64,000 bases of DNA from Aldrovandia affinis (taxonomy: Eukaryota; Chordata; Actinopteri; Notacanthiformes; Halosauridae), in contig JAINUG010000007.1 in the NCBI GenBank assembly GCA_029706075.1, positions 4,243,001 through 4,307,000 of the forward strand, in the 5' to 3' direction. Below the pieces are notes generated by a model. It was not told the DNA's origin and made no database searches. It was given only the letters and a program-made list of their open reading frames with translations. Numbering within the stretch: position 1 is the first letter of the stretch; each line of letters begins with the position of its first letter. Of this stretch, positions 45,170-55,564 are shown in pieces. The position numbers and the translations under genes were made by a program.

Positions 45170-46180
45170 ACATATCTGGTGCTTTTGCCACATCACTAAC
45201 TCTGGCATCAGTATAAGCTTTTTCAAATTTGAAATGGTGGCATTGGCGATAGGCTACTTTATATTTCACCTCTACCACATCACATAGGCTTACATGGAAG
45301 TCCCGTATGTTATATAACACAATTCATATCATGTTCAGCTATATATATATTTTTAAGGATTTAATTGCATTTTTTATGAGATTATTAATCTTGCAAGATT
45401 AAGATTTAGCTAAACTCTTACTGAATGAACCCCAATATTTAGCTAGATAACATTAGCTTGCTGGCTACCACTCCAGTGGACAAAGGAATGCCTTGCTGCA
45501 ACTTAAAATAGCTAATAATGTTTTTGTTGCTTTAGATTTGTAAAAAATTTCTTAACTTTAATTTGTCATTTTTTTATATCATGATTTAAAAATAGATTGA
45601 GAGCAAAGCATTTAAAAAAACTTTAAAAGGCATGTGTAAAGTAGCATATCATGAAAAACATATTTGTGAAAATGAAATATGCCGTTGTGAAAACACTCGT
45701 TATGAAAAAAGACTAGGTAAAAAATAATGAGGTAGCTTCATTTTTTCAATTAATTAATTAATTTTATATTCACAGGTTTGGTAGGCCATTGTACACCTGC
45801 TTGGTAGGCCTATTTAAACAATCATTTTCTTCTGATTTGAATAATTGAAAACATGCCCGCAACAGATTTGTATCTCGCTGGAGAATTCTGTTTCAATTTA
45901 AAGCTAGATAATGCTGAGTACAATCAATACAGAACATTTTAAACATTGTAATATGGGCAGTCATGATGTCAATATTACACAATTCTTTAACCACAGAAAG
46001 ACGTTGTTTTCAACTTAATTCCACAAATCCAGAAATTCCAACTGGCAAAATGTAAACAATCAGGGGGATATTATTGTTTTCAGACATTTTTTGCATTAAG
46101 TTCCTCCCTTCCTTCCGAAGAAAAGATTAAAAAACAAGGTCTGACAAAATTATTAAGTGATTTCCTCTTCATTTTTATTC
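45170..46180. other. AT-rich DNA upstream of the qki promoter region
   Basis: No gene or transposon recognised. Composition changes at about 46185 to sequence with clearly more CpG, which I take as the start of the promoter-proximal region. Confidence 0.4.
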
Positions 46181-46184
46181 ATAC

Positions 46185-46893
46185 CGCCCCTGTTCCTCCT
46201 CCCACACTCCGCACAGGAACACGCACGAGGGCTCCACTGTGAGGTCTGATCGTCATGTGACTGGCCGCTAGCCGAGTTGTTGGAGACAGGAACGCGAGCT
46301 TCAATGAAGAGCCGTTACTGAGAACGAGAACGAGACCGAAGAGAGGGCTCGTCGTTTTCGGGAGGTTACGAACGTACACTCACTCACCCCATCCTCACTC
46401 AACACACGCGCACACACGTTCTGAATCCACACTGCAAGGTCTGCGGGACACGGAGAAAGTCTGGTATTCAAACGCCGGGAAAAGAGGGAGAGGATACGCG
46501 CACTGGGAGGAAAACATTTAGCAAGCGGTTATGCGGGAGTTTACTCTTCATTTTTAGCAGTCTGACAACGTTGGGTAACTTATGGAATGTAAAAGGCAAA
46601 CGTAAAAAAAGGAAACTTTCACCCCTCGTTCGTCTTTTACTTTGTTTTGGTTTCATTGTGAAATATTTTATCCCCGTGGGCCGTGGAACCACTCACAAAA
46701 GAAGCGGAATTGCGTTCTGGTAAAGGCACTGGTCGCAACAGCAGGGAGACAAAACAACTCAGTGCGTGGATGAGACAGGACAGGCAGGGGCGGTGTTAAA
46801 TACAAGTCGCCTCAACTTTTAAAACTTTTTTTATATTCTCTTACATTTTTTTAATACGTTTCACTTGTGGCTGTATTAACTTATTTTTGGAAT
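46185..46893 (+). promoter_or_regulatory. qki: qki promoter-proximal region and 5' UTR
   Basis: This stretch directly upstream of the qki start codon is richer in CpG than its surroundings, as expected for a TATA-less CpG-type vertebrate promoter. A near-perfect E-box palindrome, GTCATGTGAC, lies at about 46253-46262. The transcription start is not identifiable. If the transcript begins upstream of 46531, its leader holds at least three short upstream reading frames: 46531-46557 (8 codons), 46582-46605 (7 codons) and 46770-46799 (9 codons), all ending before the main start. No transposon was recognised inside this interval. Confidence 0.6.
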
Positions 46894-47035
46894 ATGGTTG
46901 GGGAAATGGACCCGAAGGATAAGCCGAAGCCGACGCCAGAATATCTCATGCAGCTGATGAACGACAAAAAACTGATGAGCAGTCTGCCCAACTTTTGCGG
47001 CATTTTCAACCACCTAGAGCGGCTGCTGGACGAAG
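46894..47035 (+). CDS. qki: Quaking (QKI) first coding exon
   Basis: The exon encodes 47 residues plus one base. It starts [20 protein letters not shown] and continues [20 protein letters not shown], then LERLLDE, with the split codon starting with G before a GT donor (gaag|gtaaaa). QKI is a STAR-family RNA-binding protein that dimerises through QUA1, binds ACUAA-type sites, and controls splicing, mRNA stability and localisation, notably in glia, muscle and vasculature. This exon covers the N-terminal tail and nearly all of QUA1; the KH and QUA2 regions lie in later exons outside the window. The QUA1 core matches the vertebrate sequence as I know it, while the preceding tail differs conservatively (D, P, D, E at residues 6, 7, 9, 16). 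The ATG at 46894 is chosen because it begins the conserved MVGEM sequence. Which teleost paralogue this is cannot be decided. Confidence 0.95.
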
Positions 47036-49348
47036 GTAAAATGTGACTGATGGCCTATGTGAAAATGTGCTGTCGTATCTGGGACACAAAGTATGGAGCA
47101 AATTCATTGTGTCCGTACATAAGAATTATGAACGGTCCGGACTCAATGCGAGTAATTTAGTAGGCTTAAAATAAGTTTCGTTTCCATCTTATGGTGCAGT
47201 GCAACCTACGAAAAAGGCATTCACGTTCCTATAAACTGGCATGTGCACCAAACCATCTGCCAGTAGCCTACATCGCGCTGTTTTGAGCATGGTAACGTCC
47301 TAGTGCTTGGAATACGTTAGGCAACTACGTTTGGTCAAAACCCAGCCACAACCTGAAAATATTTCTGAAAGATTTACGGAGGCTAATTGTGCCACACTGA
47401 AAGAGATGGCCATTTTCATTTAGGATTTTGTTCAATAACAAGTTCACCCATTTAAATACTCCACAGAGAGTTGCGTACGCGCTTTCACAAATAACGTATA
47501 GAATTCAGTGACTTGACCGATATTCGATCAATATTGGAATAATGTTTGTTTAAACCTTGCTCATTTCACTACTTTGTATCCGCTTTAGTAAGATTAACGG
47601 TCAACGACTGAATGCGTTTTCTTCATAGATATTGGATGTTACAAATAGGAATTTATTAAAAATAAACACAACAAAGACAAACTTGTGAATCTCTTTAGGA
47701 TAATGTCGGCTTTAAATAGGCATCGACTTCACGTTACAACAGAGGCTATTTTAAGACAGGTCAAACTTAAGTACAAGAAAATAGGCAAACAGGTGGGTGC
47801 ATCAATATACCGAATGGACTTCAAAAACATGGTGAACAAGATATTTTCAATTGGTGGGGAAAAAAATGGACCGACAAAATGCATAAAGAATAACCTTTCT
47901 GTCTGTCACTGAAACGAATTATTTATAATCCAATGCCCTTTAAGAAGCTCAGTTAGATCGATTGGGATAAAGCACTGTTAGTAGCTGCAAAGTCTCATCT
48001 GAAATTATCTGCTTGTACAAGACCACAAACTTGGCAGCCCCTCCTAGGCCAGGTGATGCAGAAGTGGGCAGAATGGGACGTTGGGAAATCACGCTGAGAT
48101 GAGTTGAGTGAAAGCGGGCTCACAACGAGTTTTTTTTCTAGAGGGGCCGTTTAGGTGCTGTGTAATGTGCATTCGAATGTGGAATGTTTCATTTTCTATT
48201 AATGCTTTATTCAGTAAAAGTGGAATCTCTTCAAAATTGCAACCAACACACACGTACACTTGTGTTTACTCAGTAAGCGCGTTAGTCAGTGATCTGACAG
48301 CCCAGCTCCCCACAAACGACCGGATTGTGCCTCAGTAAATCGCCTCTCCTGTTTCTGACATTCCACTAGCTAATAGGTCTAAATACTGCGTTTTCAAATA
48401 CAGCAGCTGCAGTTCTAGCCAGCGTCCATTGTCGCAATTGAAAGGGTTGTCTGTTTGAGAAGAGAGAAGTAGGGATCCAGTTGGGTATGAGCAGAAGGTG
48501 TTTACAGGAGGAGTGACTGCACGGCCTCCAGATGCTATGGCCTGCCAAGATATTTGCGGAATAATGACGCCCAGTGGCAGCCAAACTAGGCAGGGCGTCC
48601 TCCCACCCCATCAGTGAGTTCCTATACATCTATAGGATAGACAGTCGTGTGGTGGCTTTGCATTGCCTTTGACTTCAATTTCACTTTTGAGACTTCAAAG
48701 AGAGGATGAGCAGTCCCACCAAGTACTGTACCGTGGAAGTGATGGTGCATACATGTTGGTGCATTAGGGTGTTAAAATGTATGCTGCACGTACATTATAG
48801 TTAAGCTTTACATAAAAGTGTTTCTTGTACTTGTACTGTCTTGTATTTCTTTAGTCCAGGCCTAAATAACTGTTTATTTACATGGTTAAAAATAAAAATG
48901 AATTTTGTCATACAGGTTATGGTCAGGCTCTGGTCGTCCGGCTGGGATACGGTCCTGGTATGGTCCTGTTCCCATGGGGAACAGCTCACTCTCTGGCCAC
49001 CGCTATAAGTGACCTCCACTCTCTCAGGGCCTCACCGTTGTTTACGGCAGTAACAAGTGTTTACGCGTATGTTCAGTCTCTTTGTTAGTTACGTTGGGAT
49101 TGTCTTACTGACGGGCACTGTGCCAGAACATAAGCTGGACACAGCTGCTTGTGTACACAGGGGGTGGAGTTTATGACTTCCCCCCGGTACAGAGAGGATT
49201 ATCGGAGCAGAGACCCCTGGTTAGGGGCAGGGTGAGATGGTCTTCTCTACTCCTCATCAGCTACAACAGCGTGGTGGTCAAACTGACTCAGAGGAGCAAG
49301 AGGGATGTGATGCCTGACACTTAGGAAATGCACAAGACATGCAAGCAT

Positions 49349-49401
<53 letters not shown>

Positions 49402-50425
49402 GCTACAGCTATGTATACTGATGCATGTTTGCAGACAAACAAATACTTGTACACCCATATGCACTTTCGTACATAAACAGACCCTTAAGCACATACACAT
49501 ATGCATGCGCTCTCAGATGCATACACAGCTCACACAGTCACACTCGGCCACACAAATCACACAAAAGATTTTGTCGCCATTGAATATAATGGATAATAGT
49601 TTGGGCTTTTTGTTGCCAGTGAACTGAGAGACGTGGTACTGTGCAGCTTGTCTGCCTATATTTATAGGTGTATTTCAGTCTGTAATGTGGAACTGTGTAG
49701 ATACGGCACCATTATAAATAACTTGACCGGACGCAGCACTTTCATTTCCCTTTTTTTCTTGTTGTTGACTGCTTTCTAAACTTTGACAAAGGGACCATAA
49801 ATGCATAAGAGTGTGCTTCTTCCTGTGTCTTTGAATCCCCCTCATATAGCACCGTGCGCATTGTAGAATTTCAAAGCATAAAGAAATGCAGTAGGGCAAT
49901 GTTTCTCGGCTAATTCTCTCCTGGTTTCCTGTATGAGGTCGGAGCAGTCTGGATCTCCCTTAGCTTAAAGCACGACGGTTTCACTTCAAACAATAGGTTG
50001 CATCCTGCCGATGCAGCTGTGGCCTCAACACAGACCCAACACCAAAGAAGGAATATTTATAGGGCTATCCCTCATTTTTTCTTGAAATTGTATCTAAATT
50101 CAGTGACTTACCTTTGATCATTTTAATCGCTGTATACTTGCAACCATTAAAATGATCAAAGCAGTGTGCGTACAACTATAAAAATATATACAATCAAATG
50201 CAACAGCATACTGTGTGTGAGAACAGTCTACGGATTGCTCTTTATATAATGTTTCCCCAAAAATGTGATGACATCAGCAAGGCTTAGAGATCTGCACCTA
50301 GTCAGGGGCTGTCACTAGCCCCAAAAGTAAGTGAGAGAGATGATTGTGTTATTAACAACACAAATATGCTGTTATGTTGAATAACTGAAGTACTTTTGTT
50401 CATACGTAATAATATTCATAAGAAC
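47036..50425 (+). other. Start of qki intron 1
   Basis: Follows the GT donor at 47036-47037. No transposon was recognised in the first 2.2 kb. A (CA)n tract lies at about 49351-49397. Open frames such as 47685-47912 have no recognisable domain. Confidence 0.6.
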
Positions 50426-50428
50426 CTA

Positions 50429-50958
50429 CAGGTAACTGCCAAAATAAAGGTAAATGAAGGGTTCTGGCGGTTTTGCTATGGTGTGGGGTGCATTTCCCTG
50501 GCATGGCATAGGTCGACTCAACCTCTTACAGTGCAAGGTAAATTACAATAAATAAAGAACAATTCACCTTCATCATATGGTGAAACATTTCTCTCCTGAT
50601 GGGAGTGGTCTCTTCCAGGATGACAATGCCCCATCCACAGGGCACAAGTGGCTACTGAATGGTATAATGAGCCTGAAAACGATGTAAACCATATGCCATG
50701 GCCGTCTCAGTCACCAGATCTCCCACCCAATTGAACACTTATGGGAGAGTCTGGAGCGGCGCCTGAGATAGCGTTTCCATCACTATCAGCTAAACACCAA
50801 ATGATGGAATTTCTCATGGAAGAATGGTGTCCCAAGTGTTCCAGACATCTGTGGAATCTATGCCAAGGCAGACTGAAGTTGTTCTGGTGGGTCGTGGTGG
50901 CCCAATGCTCTATTAAGACTCTTTATGTTGGTGTTTCTTTTGTTTTGGCAGTTATCTG
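50429..50958 (+). mobile_element. Tc1-like element, internally deleted (family B, copy 1)
   Basis: Ends CAGGTAACTGCC and, inverted, CAGATAACTGCC, flanked by TA at 50427-50428 and 50959-50960. At 530 bp it keeps only the C-terminal part of a transposase on the plus strand. Broken frames show a GLFQDDNAPSTGHK-type second catalytic motif, SPDLPPN-like sequence followed by IEHLWESLERRLR, and a degraded tail. The same family is at 62981-63762 in the opposite orientation. Confidence 0.75.
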
Positions 50959-50996
50959 TACTACATTTTAGATACCTTCAACCTATGTACATACAT

Positions 50997-51168
50997 ATAA
51001 ACTACTACCTGAGCACTACCTCACTCTTACTACCTGAGCACTACCTCACTCTTACTACCTGAGCACTACCTCACTCTTACTACCTGAGCACTACCTCACT
51101 CACTACCTGAGCACTACCTCACTCTTACTACCTGAGCACTACCTCACTCTCACTACCTGAGCACTACC
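50997..51168. repeat. Minisatellite, 25-bp unit
   Basis: About 6.5 copies of a unit beginning ACTACCTGAGCACTACCTCA followed by CTCTT. One unit is shortened and the units themselves contain an internal ACTACCT duplication. It lies just beyond the Tc1-like element. Confidence 0.92.
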
Positions 51169-51246
51169 TACCTTGTTTTTTCCAAAGCATGTGCATAACG
51201 AAAGGATGGGGTGTTAATCTAATAAAGGAAAACACAAATACTCTAA

Positions 51247-51963
51247 CCCCGCATTCTAACAGGGGCCGATACTAGGCGAATAAATCGCCCAGTGGGCGTT
51301 CACCACGCTTGACTGGCTTCCTCAAAAATGCTTCCGACGTGCTTACAAAATGTTTGCATGGTAAACGAATAGTTCATCATAGATTTTGAGAATCTTTATT
51401 ATAAATATTAGTTGGCTAGCAGTATTGTTTCCTTCAATTATGAACCGCAAACTCAAACTCAGAAGGCTTTTTGCAATTACGGCCATTTACTTGCGCTGGA
51501 AACAGCTCGCAATTTCTCTCCGGTGCGTTTTCCAAACGTTTTTCCAAACGTACCCATGCGATAAAAAATAGCCTTTTAACCAACACAAACATTAAATAAG
51601 ATGTATGTAGGCCATATAAGTTTAGCTAGCTATAAATATTTATGCTTTTAGGATTAAATAAAGTATGGGGGTATTGCAGACCGCTGTTAAGTTTCTCCTC
51701 ATCCATGTTGAAGTGTCGGAACTAGGAACAAAATTTCGGTTTTGTGTTGGTTTCCGCGTGGGAGGTAAAAAGAGCAAGACATGAATTTGATTGGCTCTTA
51801 CCGGGCAACATTGCCCGAAAGTTCAGAATTTTCAACTTTTCTGGGCCACCGCCACGCCCATAAATCAGACAATCGGTCAGGCACCGGAAGTCGCTCACTC
51901 TCATAGAGAATCAATGCATTTCCGGTAGCTCGTCGCCGAATCGCCCCCTGTTAGAATGCGGGG
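51247..51963. mobile_element. PIF/Harbinger-like TIR element (tentative superfamily)
   Basis: The ends are CCCCGCATTCTAACAGGGG(C/G)CGA and its inverted copy, with one mismatch over about 22 bp. They are flanked by TAA at 51244-51246 and 51964-51966. A 3-bp TAA/TTA duplication is typical of PIF/Harbinger. At 717 bp there is no convincing transposase; a 61-codon frame (51386-51571) with KLKLRRLFAITAIYLRWKQ could be a decayed N-terminus, but this is weak. Confidence 0.78.
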
Positions 51964-51969
51964 TAATAT

Positions 51970-53230
51970 CCACAGGTAGCTTCATCATTTGAAATAGTAA
52001 GGTATAAATTCAAAAGTAATTCTGGTTATTTGCACTTGGTGTTGAAGTCACTTTGACGCCAGACAAAAGGATCTGTCAAATGAGTAAATGTAAAAATATT
52101 AGCAAAAGTAAATATTTTTTAAATAAAAGTTAAATGAGTAAATTAAGATAAAAAATATTTAAAAAAATGTATCCTTAGACCCAAGGTATTTGAGGTACAA
52201 ATGAGGCGCCACTCACTGTTCCTACACACATCCGCCTGCTAGTACTGTACTGCACACGCTCTCAGGTTTCCTGGACAGAGCTTGTTTGCTTCACCTTCAC
52301 TTTCACTTTACTTTCACACCACACTTTTCCTGTGTTAAAATGTATTCAAATTTGTATGTGCTGTTTTAAACTTTTTTTTAATGTCCTTTTTTGATTAACC
52401 TTTTCTGGACTGTAATATGAGAACAGCCAGTTCTCTTTTTCGGTCCGGTCTTTCTCTTTCTCTCTCTCTCTCTTTCCTTCTCTCTCTTCTCTAGCTCTCT
52501 CTCTCTCTTGCTCTATCCCTTCCTTTCTCTCTCTTTCTCTTTCTCTCTCTCTCTCCATCTCTTTCTTCTCTTTTGTGCATGTGTGTGCAGAGTGGTGACT
52601 CAGCCCCAGGCTGTCACAAACAGCGATGCACTGGGCAGCTCATGGGCTGCTTGGCCCTCTCCCAGTGAAATTGTGGTGGCTTCCATTTTCAGTTTGCAAA
52701 CATTGTGCTCAAATGAGCATCACTAATACTGAGCACAAAAGGGAAGTTCAATATTAAACGAAGAAGAATGGCCAATGATCAGTGGTCACCTCCCACAAAA
52801 GCATGTCAAATCACGATAAATGTCCAATATGTGTTGTATGTAGCTGATTCTCTGCACAGTTCGGTGCCTCACGGTCCAGAATTGAATCCTGGCCGTGGCA
52901 GTGCCAACTGTGGAGTCCTGCAGGGTGAGACATAATTGGCCAGAACGTCACCCAGAGAGAGGGAGGGGTTTCAGTCAGCAGGGCAATTCACGGCTCATCG
53001 CACAATAGCGACTCATCTGGTCGATCAGACCCTGGCAGCCTGCCTGCGGTAGCCGTACAAGATGTGCAGTCCTCCGGCACAGTCGATGTGCATCCCAGCT
53101 GGTGGTCTGCATATGGAGGCTTGTCTGCGACTTCCCAGTCTGATGGAGGATGTTGTAGTGATCCCCAGTTTAACCAAAATACAGTACAGGAAAAAGTTGT
53201 TCAAAAATATGATATATATATATATATACG
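51970..53230. other. Intronic DNA with CT-rich tracts
   Basis: Near 52040-52095 a 'gaagtcactttgacgcc...caaatgagtaaatgtaaa' stretch looks like a decayed SINE tail. CT-rich repeats occupy about 52452-52560. The block 52308-52433 is repeated in diverged form at 58303-58427. Confidence 0.5.
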
Positions 53231-53235
53231 TATAT

Positions 53236-53457
53236 CAGGGATGTGATTTTTCCTGATTATTCAGAAAATGCTGATTTTCTGGTGCTAAATATCTCTGGCT
53301 ATTTGGCTTTATTTGCTGAACATTCTCTCCTGCTATCAGCTGTCAAAGAGTGCAACATTTCTTAATGTGTATGCTTATGACATACACATGTCCACAAGAT
53401 ATCTATGGTCTGAAAATAAACATTTCCTGATTAATCAGGAAAAAAATCACATCCCTG
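53236..53457. mobile_element. 222-bp hAT-like MITE in an AT-dinucleotide tract
   Basis: The ends are CAGGGATGTGATTTTTCCTG and its inverted copy (with two extra T/A). Flanking octamers ACGTATAT and ATATATAT match at 6 of 8 positions, though both lie in an (AT)n tract, so the duplication is not independent evidence. CAGGG ends fit hAT. No coding sequence. Confidence 0.65.
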
Positions 53458-53464
53458 ATATATA

Positions 53465-54344
53465 TATATATAAATATATATATGCTACTATAATAATATG
53501 GTTATAAAATAATGATTTTTTTTGTGTCTCTGAATGAGAACGAGGTGGTATCTATATATTTCATTTTACCGTAGGTCCCATTGAGACACCAAAGATGGCA
53601 TGCATTATTGTAGCTTTACTTTCTGGTAATTCCTGGCTCTAAATCATATTGTGTTTTGCAGACCTCAGCTCTATTCTGCCTTCGGGTGGGATGAAATACT
53701 GCCGGCAGCCTGTACAGGAGTGCACCATTGATCATACATGAATCTCCAAAGTGGCATTTTTCTTTTTCAACCTGTTATTTGCTTCTTGCAGCGCTAGCTC
53801 TGAAAGAAATCAAACGAGTGAATAAATCAGTAAAAGTATTATTTATTTATTTTAATTATGACCATTAGCAGTAATGCAGAATGGCATATCTGCGATGTGG
53901 TTTCAGATAGCTGCAGATGGAAAGTGTTCACTGGGACACACCCTACAGTGAAAAGAGCAATAGGACTGTTGGGGGACAGGAAGTGCCATGACAGGAGCAG
54001 GGGGTTTGCAAATATTGTATGTTTTTGGAGTGTGATCTGTGTGGGTGAATATGTGTAGGTACGTATATTTGTGGATTTGGATTTTTAAATGTGTACAAAA
54101 TCAAATGTTTAAATTGATTATTTTGATCCTTTTTAACATATTGAACTAACAATTATAGTTAAAATCCATATTAAGTACAGGTACTTGCAAGGTGTTGTGA
54201 ACAATAATGAATGCTAGCTAAGTAGCTAATGGCACCTATGGGCTATCCCACATTATGGACATAAACATTTGGAACTATTCACAACATGTCACTGACACCC
54301 TATAGCAGCCCAAATTCAATTCAAGTCACTAGTACTGGCATGCC
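53465..54344. other. Intronic DNA, nothing recognised
   Basis: AT-rich sequence without supported features. A promoter- or exon-like signal for qki was looked for and not seen. Confidence 0.4.
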
Positions 54345-54592
54345 AGGCCATGAAGGATACTGCTCCCCCCTACCTCCAGACACTTTGCACCATACACCCT
54401 AGCTAGATCCTGTCCTGTCCATCAGGCACTTGGCAGCTACTCCTCGCGGCCTCGCCTCTTCTCTGCCCTGACCCCGCAGCGGTGGAATGGTCTTCCATAC
54501 TCGGTCAGGACTGCAGAATCAGTGGCCATCTTCTATAAGAGGCTGAAAACCCACCTGAAGAAGTCCATTAACGTCTGTAGACTTATGGCTAG
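54345..54592 (+). pseudogene. LINE reverse-transcriptase C-terminal fragment
   Basis: Plus-strand frames read MKDTAPPYLQTLCTIHP, then LLLAASPLLCPDPAAVEWSS and, after a frame change, RLKTHLKKSI. The APPYL...R...W..LP...S...FK..LKTHL order is the C-terminal signature of several fish LINE polymerases (L2-like). There are at least two stops and a frame change; the limits are approximate. Confidence 0.5.
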
Positions 54593-55561
54593 CTAGCTAA
54601 CATTAACTAGCTAACATTAACTAGCTAACGTTAGCTTGTCAATCTCAGTCAGGCTGTGAAATTTGTCATGCAATTTTATTAAGAGACAAACTTAATGTTA
54701 ATACTGACAAAGGTCTCTTAGATCTAAATGTTAGTCTATTATTAAAATGGCACTTTGCAAGAGATGCAGCATGCAATCTCTTTTACTATAGGAATTTGCT
54801 TTATTATTCTTATTTTATTATTAGCCAGATGTTAAACACAATGGACACTTAACGTTATCCATTTTAATGGCAACATGGTCTTCCTTCATATCAGTCCTGT
54901 GTACCACCGTTATGCATATCAGCTCATTGCACCAAAACGTAGCAGATTTATTTTCTGTTTTATTTCACACGATGGGTCATTTTCAAAACCAAAATCAAGT
55001 CTTAATCCGTGTGTGTCGCCGCTTTCTCCAGCAGTTTAATTAAACTGACTGTCAAGCCCATTTTAGTGCAGCATATTTAGCTATAGTCTGATTATGCATT
55101 CTGTTTATGCATTGTTGGTTCTTTAAGTTTGCATACTAACCTCATGATAACGGGTTATTCCGTTGGCCAACGTTATACTGTAGATTCTCCAGGGGTTTAC
55201 TTTATTGTGATGGGTCATTAAAAAAACCTAAACATAGCTATTAAGCAACTTTAATTGAATAATGTTTCTTTCATTACAGATAGATTTTTTGAGAGCATCA
55301 GTCTTCAGTCTGATACCAGAATTTCAGTTACCAACCTCTGCAATCGTATGTCTGAAAACATAAACACATTACATTGATAATGTTTCACTGATTACCGAGG
55401 GCTAAGAAAGGCAAAGCACCGGTGTGGGAGCACTTCACCAAAGTAGAACTAGCAAAAAAGAAAAAAGAGAGATATCAGCAGACATCAGCCCATCGGCTTT
55501 CCTGCTCTCTAAAATATATGCAGCATCATCGGCCTTGAAAAATCCCTACCGGTCCACCTCT
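54590..55561 (+). mobile_element. hAT element remnant with BED-finger opening
   Basis: Three near-copies of a CTAGCTAACATTAA-type unit at about 54590-54640 are a frequent feature of fish hAT 5' regions. At about 55400-55470 the plus strand encodes RAKKGKAPVWEHFTKVELAK, the start of a BED zinc finger; the Cys/His pairs do not follow. The right end 'atccctaccggtccacctcta' resembles the terminal repeat of a common fish hAT family. A matching left terminus was not found. Confidence 0.5.
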
Positions 55562-55564
55562 AAA

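Noticed and set aside
46179-46379. Minus-strand open frame in the qki promoter region
   Set aside because: It is a short frame in CpG-rich 5' sequence with no domain and no evidence of an antisense gene.
47685-47912. Possible alternative or second qki exon
   Set aside because: The translation does not resemble any QKI region and lacks the expected continuation after LLDE.
50997-51168. CRISPR-like array
   Set aside because: The units are directly contiguous with no unique spacers, and the genome is vertebrate. It is a minisatellite.
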